Under the pieces are notes generated by a model. It made no database searches, was not told where the DNA came from, and saw only the letters and a list, made by a program, of their open reading frames with translations. A DNA stretch of 5,772 bases, from the NCBI GenBank assembly GCA_025934335.1, contig JAICYG010000161.1, positions 1-5,772 on the forward strand, in the 5' to 3' direction. Of this stretch, positions 1 to 4,840 are shown piece by piece. The stretch comes from Thermoleophilia bacterium. GTDB taxonomy: Bacteria > Actinomycetota > Thermoleophilia > Gaiellales > Gaiellaceae. How positions within the stretch are numbered: position 1 is the stretch's first letter; the number at the start of each line of letters is the position of its first letter. Made by a program: the position numbers and the translations under genes.

Positions 1-1098
1 GAGCTCGGTGTACGTCGACTCGCCGGCCTCCACCTGCACATGTGTTCGCACGGCGGTGACGCCGGAGTTGCCGAGCCCGAACCCCCACGGGTGCTCGACG
101 ACCGCCTTCGCGCCGTCGCGCAGGCTCGCGAGATGCTCGCGTGTCGACGACTCGTCGACGGCGGTCGGGTCGTGCGACGTCTCGGGATGCTTCTTCGCGT
201 TCTCCTCCTGCTGGCGCAGCTCCACCGCAGTGAAGTGCGCGCGCGGCGCGAAGTGGTCGTAGCCCTTCACGAACGCGAGGCCGACGGCGACGACCACGAC
301 GGCGTAGCCGAGCGGGCGCCAGGCGCGCCGCACGACGGCGAGGACAAGCAGACCCGCGACCAGAGCGATCAGCGCGGCCCGCGTGTGCGACCAGAGAACC
401 GCAGCGAACAGGAGCAGGGCGAGCGGGATGCCCCAGCGCCGCCGCAGAGGCACGAAGAAGAGCGCGAAGACGAGCAGGTACGCAGAGGCGAGCGGCGACA
501 GGAAGGTCGACGTGAGTCGCCGGTAGACCACGCCGTTGCCCGTGTTGTAGACGAAGTTCTCGGGCAGGTGCGATAGGCCGATGTAGTCGAGCCCGAGCTG
601 GTCCCGGTACCACCCCGCAGCGCCGCGCCACCACGAGAGCGGCACCGCGTACACGTCGACGAGGCCGTAGGCGGCCACCGCCGCCGCCGTGGCGAGCACG
701 ACGCGGCACAGCACGGTTCGCTCGCGCTCCGTCAGGTCGAGCCCACGGCCGAGGAAGTACGCGGCGACGGGGAACAGGTCGTGCCGTGCCGCGTAGAGGA
801 TGCCCTTGTGCGTGGCCCCGCCGCCGAGCCACGACTGCGGCAGCAGCCCGTAGAGCACGACGAGCGCCGCGAGCGAGAGCGCGAGCACGTCGGCCGGCGC
901 CGCACGCAGCGACCGTCTGCGCTGCGCGGCGACGACCAGCGCGAGCGCCGCAAGGAGCAGAGCCTCCTTCCACGCCGAGATCGCCGTCAGCGCTGCGCCG
1001 CGGACGCCCGCGCGCCAGAGCAGCGCCATCAGGAGGTTGTGGAGCGCGAGCCCGACGACGAGGACGTAGAGGGCGAGGACAGGACGCCGAAGCGTCAT
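1..1098 (-). CDS. O-antigen ligase/polymerase-like (Wzy_C family) membrane protein, C-terminus cut by the window edge
   Basis: Reading the minus strand from ATG at 1098 gives 366 uninterrupted codons up to the first base of the window, so the stop lies outside. The protein has many hydrophobic segments (about residues 5-27, 38-58, 70-88, 130-152, 203-218, 222-256 and 262-278). A large polar loop follows from about residue 280. This is the topology of O-antigen ligase/Wzy-type polymerases, which join or polymerise lipid-linked glycans on the outer face of the membrane. Family-like motifs are the THKG-to-RHDLFP region (97-110), RLTSTFLSP (194-202), HTRAALIAL (238-246) with the conserved Arg240, and EHPWGFGLGNSG (335-346) at the end of the loop. 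The expected His-Asn after that motif is replaced by GESTYTEL (359-366). The start ATG overlaps the TGA of the upstream methyltransferase gene, implying co-transcription and translational coupling. Ligase versus exopolysaccharide polymerase cannot be decided from this fragment. Confidence 0.8.
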   Translation of the reverse strand, partial: MTLRRPVLALYVLVVGLALHNLLMALLWRAGVRGAALTAISAWKEALLLAALALVVAAQRRRSLRAAPADVLALSLAALVVLYGLLPQSWLGGGATHKGILYAARHDLFPVAAYFLGRGLDLTERERTVLCRVVLATAAAVAAYGLVDVYAVPLSWWRGAAGWYRDQLGLDYIGLSHLPENFVYNTGNGVVYRRLTSTFLSPLASAYLLVFALFFVPLRRRWGIPLALLLFAAVLWSHTRAALIALVAGLLVLAVVRRAWRPLGYAVVVVAVGLAFVKGYDHFAPRAHFTAVELRQQEENAKKHPETSHDPTAVDESSTREHLASLRDGAKAVVEHPWGFGLGNSGVTAVRTHVQVEAGESTYTEL

Positions 1099-1694
1099 GC
1101 AGGGCCGATCGCGATCAGGGTCATCCCGCGGTTCAGTACACGCACCTCGTAAGGAAAGAGCGACGCGAACGCCTTCGGCCCGAGCGGGTCGAGCACGTCG
1201 TCGAACGGGATGAGCCGCTCGCGCGCCGGCGCCGGCAGCCAGTGCACGAAGGGGAGCAGTGTGTGCACCTCGAGCGGGAAGAAGCGGTTCGGAGTCGTCA
1301 CGAACACCCGGTCGGCGACGCGGCAGAGCTCGTGGACGAAGCGCCGCTGGCCATCGCGCCCGCCGGCGACGTGCTCGACGACCGCGTTCGAGAAGCCCAG
1401 GTCGAACTCGCGGTCGGCGAACGGCAGGTCGCGCCCGTCCGCCCGCACAGCGCGCACCCGCGGGAATGCGGCGGCGAAGCTGTCGAGCCCGGTCTGGCCG
1501 ACGCCGGTGACGCGGTCGGGCCACGGGTACATCGCCTCGAAGAAGTTGTCGCTCGAGTCGCCGCCGAACGGCGCGTCGGTGACGCCGACGTCGACGACCG
1601 ACGTGTCCGGGCCGGGCTGGAGGAGGTCGAGGAACAGCCGGAGCTTCCGCTCGCGGCTCCGCAGAGAGACCTGCGACGCGACCCGGCGCAGCAT
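1095..1694 (-). CDS. Class I SAM-dependent methyltransferase, probably for surface glycan
   Basis: This 199-residue protein has the fold pattern of a type 11 class I methyltransferase. Strand 1 and motif I are at residues 32-44 (VVDVGVTDAPFG). A 'YPWPDRVTGVG' segment follows at 56-66. The ADGRDLPFADREFDLGFSNAVVEH block (85-108) is the usual motif for the adenine-side loop and strand 4. VTTPNRFFPLEVHTLLPFVHWLP (132-154) follows. Motif I is degenerate: it keeps only the first Asp-x-Gly, and the acidic residue expected at the end of strand 2 is not obvious. Methyltransferases with this 'TTPNR-FP-E-HT-LP' signature often sit in polysaccharide clusters (family knowledge). Here the gene overlaps the start of a polymerase/ligase-like gene by four bases, so a role in modifying a surface glycan or its lipid carrier is inferred. 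The ATG at 1694 is the only sensible start: an in-frame TAG lies at 1710-1712 with no start codon between. The substrate is unknown. Confidence 0.82.
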   Translation of the reverse strand: MLRRVASQVSLRSRERKLRLFLDLLQPGPDTSVVDVGVTDAPFGGDSSDNFFEAMYPWPDRVTGVGQTGLDSFAAAFPRVRAVRADGRDLPFADREFDLGFSNAVVEHVAGGRDGQRRFVHELCRVADRVFVTTPNRFFPLEVHTLLPFVHWLPAPARERLIPFDDVLDPLGPKAFASLFPYEVRVLNRGMTLIAIGPA

Positions 1695-1700
1695 CGGCTG

Positions 1701-1706
1701 AGCGTA
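1701..1706 (-). promoter_or_regulatory. Candidate -10 box of a leaderless promoter for the methyltransferase gene
   Basis: Read on the minus strand, TACGCT fits the TANNNT actinobacterial -10 pattern and is followed by exactly 6 nt and the ATG at 1694. Transcription would start at or within a base of the A of ATG. The only Shine-Dalgarno-like stretch (AGGGA) lies 12 nt from the ATG, which is too far to be convincing. No good -35 is visible, and it would fall inside the divergent gene. Confidence 0.5.
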
Positions 1707-1710
1707 TCCC

Positions 1711-1716
1711 TACACT
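1711..1716 (+). promoter_or_regulatory. Candidate -10 box of a leaderless promoter for the DNA glycosylase operon
   Basis: TACACT matches TATAAT at four of six positions and the TANNNT pattern. Six bases separate it from the GTG start at 1723, the spacing expected when the transcript begins on the start codon itself. No purine-rich Shine-Dalgarno sequence occurs between the in-frame TGA at 1699-1701 and the GTG. The -35 area (about 1688-1693) is inside the methyltransferase coding sequence and does not resemble TTGACA. Confidence 0.55.
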
Positions 1717-1722
1717 CGGACC

Positions 1723-2571
1723 GTGGTCCGCGCCGAGCTCAGCCCGAAGGGCCCGTACTCGCTCCGCCTCTCCGGCCGGCTCGCGAGCGACGCGACACGC
1801 ATCGTCGCCGGCGGCACCTACCGGGCGACGGTGCGCGTCGGCGAGCGTCTCGAGCGCGTCCACGCGCTGCAGCGGCCGGACGGCCGCATCGTCGTCGCGG
1901 CCGAGAGCGACGCAGGCATCGACCACGTCCGCTTCGCACTCGGGCTCGACGACGACCACTCGGAGTTCCTGCGCCGGTTCGAGCGCGACCCGCTGCTCGC
2001 AGAGACGCTGCGGCACCTGCGCGGGCTGCGGCCGATGCGCACCGGCACGGTCGCGCAGGCGCTCCTCCGCGCGGTCGCCGGCCAGCTGATCCAGGCCGGC
2101 CGCGCGCGCCAGATCGAGCGCGCGGTCGTCCAGGCAGCCACGCCGGCGCTCGGCGGCCTCCATACCGCACCGACCGCCGCCGAGCTGGGGCGCTTCGCAC
2201 CGGCCGACCTCGCCCGGCTCGGGCTAGGGGCACGCCGTGCAGGCGCGCTCGTGCGGCTCTGTCGCGGCAGCGACCTCGAGGGGCTGAAGCGCAACTCGAC
2301 CCGCACGGTCGTCGCGCGTCTGACGCGCGAGCGCGGGCTCGGCCCCTGGTCGGTCGGGATCGTCTGCCTGCACGGGCTCGGCCGCTACGACTACGGGCTC
2401 TATCGCGACCTCGGTCTTGCACGGCTCGCCGGTGCGCTGTGGGGGCGGTACGTCGAGCCCGAGGAGACCGACGAGCTGCTCGTGCCGTACGCAGAGTGGG
2501 CCGGGCTCGCGAGCGTGTACCTCCTGGCGGGCTTCCGCCGTGGTTTCGTACGCTTGCCTCTTGCAGCCTGA
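1723..2571 (+). CDS. AlkA-type DNA-3-methyladenine glycosylase (HhH-GPD superfamily)
   Basis: This 282-residue protein should excise alkylated bases such as 3-methyladenine to start base-excision repair. Residues 1-90 form a beta-rich N-terminal domain like that of AlkA. The helical HhH-GPD region follows. AVAGQLIQAGRA (117-128) corresponds to the conserved 'GQQ(I/V)S' helix. The helix-hairpin-helix is at about 198-211 (LTRERGLGPWS, with Trp209). The downstream GLGRYDYGLYRDLGL segment (218-232) supplies Asp229 as the likely catalytic aspartate by alignment to the family's 'D-x-F-x(3)-D-L-G-L' pattern. The length is normal for AlkA proteins lacking the Ada domain, and no FeS-cluster cysteines are visible, which argues against Nth/MutY types. 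The GTG at 1723 is the first possible start after an in-frame TGA at 1699-1701. The gene heads an overlapping operon with 6-phosphogluconolactonase and an ArsR-type regulator. Exact substrate range is not predictable. Confidence 0.87.
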   Translation: MVRAELSPKGPYSLRLSGRLASDATRIVAGGTYRATVRVGERLERVHALQRPDGRIVVAAESDAGIDHVRFALGLDDDHSEFLRRFERDPLLAETLRHLRGLRPMRTGTVAQALLRAVAGQLIQAGRARQIERAVVQAATPALGGLHTAPTAAELGRFAPADLARLGLGARRAGALVRLCRGSDLEGLKRNSTRTVVARLTRERGLGPWSVGIVCLHGLGRYDYGLYRDLGLARLAGALWGRYVEPEETDELLVPYAEWAGLASVYLLAGFRRGFVRLPLAA

Positions 2572-3238
2572 GATCCGCATCGTCCACGACCCACAGACGA
2601 CTGTCGGCGAGCTCCTCGCCGAGCAGGCGAAGCGCGGCGGCTCGATCGTCCTGACGGGCGGCTCCGGCGTCGCACGCGCGTACACGCGCGCCGCGGAGCG
2701 AACGCCCGACTGGGGCCGCGTCACCCTCTGGTGGGGCGACGAGCGGTGCGTGCCACCCGACGACGAGCTCTCGAACTACCGGCTCGCGAAGGAGTCGCTG
2801 CTCGACCGGCTCGAGGTACAGCCGCGCGCCGTCCACCGGATCCGCGGCGAGGCGCCGCCGGCTGAGGCCGCGGGCGAGCTCGACGCCGCGCTCGCGGGGA
2901 TCGAGCTCGACTTCCTGCTGCTCGGTCTCGGGCCGGACGGCCACATGGCCTCGCTCTTCCCCGGCTCGCCGCAGCTCGACGTCACGGACCGCCGTGCCGT
3001 CGACGGGCCGCCGGGGCTCGAACCGTTCGTCCACCGCGTCACGCTGACCGTGCCGACGATCCAGTCGGCGGTCAGGATCGTGTTCCTCACGAGCGGCGAG
3101 TCGAAGGCGGACGCGGTTGCACGCGCGTTCGGAGGAGACGTGACGCCGGAGGTGCCGGCGAGCCTGGCCCGCCTCGCGCCGGTTCCGGTCGAGGTCTTCC
3201 TGGACGAGGCCGCAGCGTCGAAGATGGAGACGTCATGA
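2540..3238 (+). CDS. pgl: 6-phosphogluconolactonase
   Basis: The enzyme hydrolyses 6-phosphoglucono-1,5-lactone to 6-phosphogluconate, the second step of the oxidative pentose phosphate pathway in the cytoplasm. It belongs to the DevB/NagB-like lactonase fold. Family blocks in order are the phosphate-binding SIVLTGGSGVARAY, the WWGDERCVPPDDELSNYR block, DFLLLGLGPDGHMASLFPGSP with the catalytic His, and RVTLTVPTIQSAVRIVFLTSG followed by ESKADA. All these match lactonases rather than glucosamine-6-phosphate deaminases. The start is uncertain. GTG 2540 has a weak GGCGGG 8 nt upstream (2526-2531). TTG 2561 would put the start right at the conserved 'PEIRIVHDP' strand but has no Shine-Dalgarno. 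Either choice overlaps the end of the glycosylase gene (TGA 2569-2571), so translation is probably coupled. The frame stays open upstream to 2417, but that extra N-terminus is not lactonase-like. The stop overlaps the next ATG. Confidence 0.93.
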   Translation: MVSYACLLQPEIRIVHDPQTTVGELLAEQAKRGGSIVLTGGSGVARAYTRAAERTPDWGRVTLWWGDERCVPPDDELSNYRLAKESLLDRLEVQPRAVHRIRGEAPPAEAAGELDAALAGIELDFLLLGLGPDGHMASLFPGSPQLDVTDRRAVDGPPGLEPFVHRVTLTVPTIQSAVRIVFLTSGESKADAVARAFGGDVTPEVPASLARLAPVPVEVFLDEAAASKMETS

Positions 3239-3777
3239 CGACTCCGAGCGCCGCGGCGCACGGCCCTGCCGACGTTCTCGAGCTCGACCGGCCCGAGCAG
3301 CTGAAGGCGCTCGGCCATCCTCTGCGGCTGAAGGTTCTGCAGGCGCTCGGCGAGTCGGAGCAGCCGCTCACGAACCGCGAGCTCGCCGCGCACCTCGAGG
3401 TCGACCCCGGCCATCTCCACTTCCACGTGCGGATGCTGCACCGTGCCGGACTGATCGAGCGCATCGACGGCAGCGGACGCGAGAAGCCGTATCGCCCCGT
3501 AGCGAAGCACCTGAAGGTCGGCGCGGAGATCCGGGCGACCGGGGCCGCCAGCGAGCTGCAGGCGGCCCAGCTGCGGGAGCTGCAGCGCGGCTTCGAGGCC
3601 CACGCGGGGAGCGGCGAGTTCCGGAGCGCGCAGGTGCACACGCATCTCGACGTCGAGGCCGTGCGCACGCTCGTACGCCGTCTCGTCGACGAGCTGACGG
3701 AGCTCGAGGACGAGTCGCAGCCGCTACAGACGATCACGATCGCCTTCCATCCGGCGATCGAGCAGGGCGAGCCCTGA
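3235..3777 (+). CDS. ArsR-type winged helix-turn-helix transcriptional regulator
   Basis: This 180-residue protein has an ArsR/HTH_20-type winged helix at about residues 22-92. ALGHPLRLKVLQAL (25-38) is the typical first helix. LTNRELAAHLEVDPGHLHFHVRMLHRAGLIERID (45-78) holds the helix-turn-helix with the recognition helix around 57-70. A basic wing follows (80-90). The remaining 85 residues are mostly helical and end in a short beta-like stretch (QTITIAFHPAI), presumably for dimerisation or ligand sensing. The metal-binding ELCVCDL motif of classical ArsR/SmtB repressors is absent, so metal sensing by that site is unlikely. ATG 3235 overlaps the TGA of the lactonase gene, and GGAG at 3226-3229 lies 5 nt upstream, giving a firm start. 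As last gene of the operon it may regulate the operon or distant genes. The target and ligand are unknown. Confidence 0.88.
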   Translation: MTTPSAAAHGPADVLELDRPEQLKALGHPLRLKVLQALGESEQPLTNRELAAHLEVDPGHLHFHVRMLHRAGLIERIDGSGREKPYRPVAKHLKVGAEIRATGAASELQAAQLRELQRGFEAHAGSGEFRSAQVHTHLDVEAVRTLVRRLVDELTELEDESQPLQTITIAFHPAIEQGEP

Positions 3778-3779
3778 AA

Positions 3780-3807
3780 GAGCCCGGGCGCTCGTGCGCC
3801 CGGGCTC
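3780..3807. terminator. Perfect 12-bp GC hairpin, probable bidirectional terminator
   Basis: GAGCCCGGGCGC (3780-3791) pairs perfectly with GCGCCCGGGCTC (3796-3807) around a 4-base loop TCGT. It fills most of the 37-base gap between two convergent genes that stop at 3777 and 3815. There is no T-run on either side, so it is not a classical intrinsic terminator. Such U-poor hairpins are common between convergent genes in high-GC actinobacteria, and the placement supports termination or 3'-end protection for both transcripts. Confidence 0.8.
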
Positions 3808-3814
3808 GAAGGCG

Positions 3815-4027
3815 TCAGCTGTGCTGCATCACCTTCTGGACGCGCTGCTCGACCTGGTCGCGCGGCTGACCGGTCTTCTTCTGCACGCGATCGACGATCT
3901 CGTCGGGGTCGTCCCCGGCATCCTTCATGTCGTCGTGCGTGAGCTCGTCGAACTCGTCCACGAGCCGCTTCTTCAGCTCGGGCGCACGCGCCCGGATCTG
4001 CTGCTTCAGCATGTCGTCGAGACCCAT
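3815..4027 (-). CDS. Small CsbD-like stress-response protein
   Basis: This 70-residue, highly charged, all-helical protein has no membrane segment and no cysteine. Residues 23-66, 'VDEFDELTHDDMKDAGDDPDE' through 'KTGQPRDQVEQRVQKVM', follow the spacing of the CsbD family. That family has an LT-DDD helix, then a G-(D/K)-x-D-x-(L/I)-V-x-(R/K)-(I/V)-Q stretch, then a TG-x-(S/P)-R-(E/D)-x-(V/A)-E helix. CsbD was first known as a sigma-B general-stress protein of Bacillus, and its biochemical role is not settled. Length is right for the family. The ATG start is well supported by GGGAGG (4034-4039, read on the minus strand) with a 6-nt spacer. The gene lies 36 bases behind an unrecognised gene on the same strand with no evident promoter between them, so they may share a transcript. 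The family assignment is from pattern memory and is moderate. Confidence 0.72.
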   Translation of the reverse strand: MGLDDMLKQQIRARAPELKKRLVDEFDELTHDDMKDAGDDPDEIVDRVQKKTGQPRDQVEQRVQKVMQHS

Positions 4028-4033
4028 GTCGAA

Positions 4034-4039
4034 CCTCCC
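4034..4039 (-). promoter_or_regulatory. Strong Shine-Dalgarno of the CsbD-like gene
   Basis: GGGAGG on the minus strand sits 6 nt before the ATG at 4027. It fixes that start, and it is the strongest ribosome binding site in the window, consistent with a protein made in quantity. Confidence 0.75.
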
Positions 4040-4063
4040 GGCGTTGAGGGACTCCCCTTCCGC

Positions 4064-4717
4064 CTACCCGTGCGACGGCCGGCGTAACCCGCGGGCCGGC
4101 AGGACGTCCGAAGCGGGCAGCTCGACGCCGATCCCGCGCCGGCGGGCGAGCAGGTCGAGCACGAGCGCCGTATCCGCCACGCGCGCATCCTCGAGGAACT
4201 CCGCCCGCGTCTCGAAGCTCGCGACGACCGACTCGACCGCCTCCACGTACCCGACGACGTCCACCGCGGCGACCGCCGCGAGCGCGTCGGCGACGTCGCG
4301 CGGAAAGTCGTCGCGCTCGCGCAGCGTGACGGCCACGTGCCTCGCCTCCTGGACGCGCCCGAGCGCGAGCAGCGCGAGCGTCGCGGCGTACCGGCCGATC
4401 GGCGAGTCGACGGACGCGGTGCCGAGCTCGAGCGTCCAGCGCGCCAGCTCCTCGACCGCGGCGTCGTCGCCCGCAAGCAGCGAGGCCTTCAGGGCGCCGA
4501 TCGGGCGGCCCCATGACTCGCCGCCGCGCCAGCTGTCGCGCCAGCGCGCCGCCGCCCGGCGGAACCATTCCCCGGCCGCCGGGTCGCCCGTCATCAGAAG
4601 CCCGAGCGCCACCGCGTACGCGACGTTGCCCTGCCTGACGAGCCCGCGTTCGTCGAGCTCGCCGTGCGGCTCGGTGTAGCGCGCCTGCCGTTCCCGGACG
4701 AAAGCGGCCCAGTCCAC
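4064..4717 (-). CDS. Hypothetical helical-repeat protein
   Basis: I do not recognise this 217-residue protein with confidence. It is predicted almost entirely helical and soluble, rich in Ala, Arg and Glu, with paired amphipathic helices in a TPR-like rhythm: VAYAVALGLLMTGDPAAGEWFRRA (32-55), GALKASLLAGDDAAVEELARWTLEL (74-98) and RYAATLALLALGRVQEARHVAV (109-130). The 'SWRGGESWGRPIGALKASLLAGDD' block (62-85) and 'DTALVLDLLARRRGI' (182-196) look like conserved family cores. A distant likeness to Imm49-type helical proteins is possible but only a guess. There is no signal peptide or membrane segment. The start is GTG 4717. No alternative in-frame start was found just upstream, and its ribosome binding site is weak (GTGGG close by). 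It is divergent from the helicase gene (117-base gap) and followed after 36 bases by the CsbD-like gene. Coding is supported by the strong third-position G/C bias and absence of stops. Confidence 0.7.
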   Translation of the reverse strand: MDWAAFVRERQARYTEPHGELDERGLVRQGNVAYAVALGLLMTGDPAAGEWFRRAAARWRDSWRGGESWGRPIGALKASLLAGDDAAVEELARWTLELGTASVDSPIGRYAATLALLALGRVQEARHVAVTLRERDDFPRDVADALAAVAAVDVVGYVEAVESVVASFETRAEFLEDARVADTALVLDLLARRRGIGVELPASDVLPARGLRRPSHG

Positions 4718-4762
4718 CGGCCCACGTTGTAGTCGAAGACCCCGACCGTCCGCCGGATCGGG

Positions 4763-4768
4763 TATTGT
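4763..4768 (+). promoter_or_regulatory. Weak candidate -10 box for the helicase gene
   Basis: TATTGT fits TANNNT (four of six matches to TATAAT) in the 117-base gap between the divergent hypothetical and helicase genes. It is directly preceded by an imperfect inverted repeat, CCCGACCG/CCGGATCGGG (4741-4762). No -35 at the right distance is visible. The leader would be about 60 nt and would include the GAGGAG at 4815-4820. Confidence 0.3.
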
Positions 4769-4821
4769 GCGTCCTGCGCCACGCGAAGGGGATTCAGCCG
4801 CTGGCGCACCCTTTGAGGAGT

Positions 4822-4840
4822 CGGCACGGCAGGCGTGCCG
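4822..4840 (+). promoter_or_regulatory. Small hairpin overlapping the helicase start codon
   Basis: CGGCACG (4822-4828) pairs with CGTGCCG (4834-4840) across a 5-base loop. The right arm contains the GTG start at 4835, and the Shine-Dalgarno-like GAGGAG (4815-4820) lies just before the left arm. If formed in mRNA, it would either mask the GTG or shorten the effective spacing between GAGGAG and a start just beyond the stem (TTG 4847). Confidence 0.4.

Noticed and set aside
40..576. 178-codon plus-strand open frame near the left edge
   Set aside because: It is opposite the membrane protein gene. Its charged, repetitive translation is the mirror of the polar loop and transmembrane codons.
1225..1236. 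GC palindrome GCCGGCGCCGGC
   Set aside because: It is coding sequence for the methyltransferase, a short GC repeat expected by chance at this base composition.
2417..2539. Upstream extension of the 6-phosphogluconolactonase frame
   Set aside because: The extra 41 residues (Cys/Ser/Arg-rich) do not resemble the family's N-terminus and overlap the conserved end of the glycosylase. A start at 2540 or 2561 fits better.
786..2654. 622-codon plus-strand open frame
   Set aside because: It runs antisense through the methyltransferase and membrane protein and out of frame through the glycosylase. The product is Arg/Ala/Pro-rich with no motif, typical of a shadow frame in GC-rich DNA.
1739..3034. 431-codon minus-strand open frame
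   Set aside because: It is antisense to the glycosylase and lactonase, both of which have full family motifs. The translation is low-complexity Arg/Ala-rich.
3087..4568. 493-codon minus-strand open frame
   Set aside because: It crosses the lactonase, regulator, terminator hairpin and two minus-strand genes in other frames. Arg/Ser-rich composition and lack of motifs show it is a shadow.
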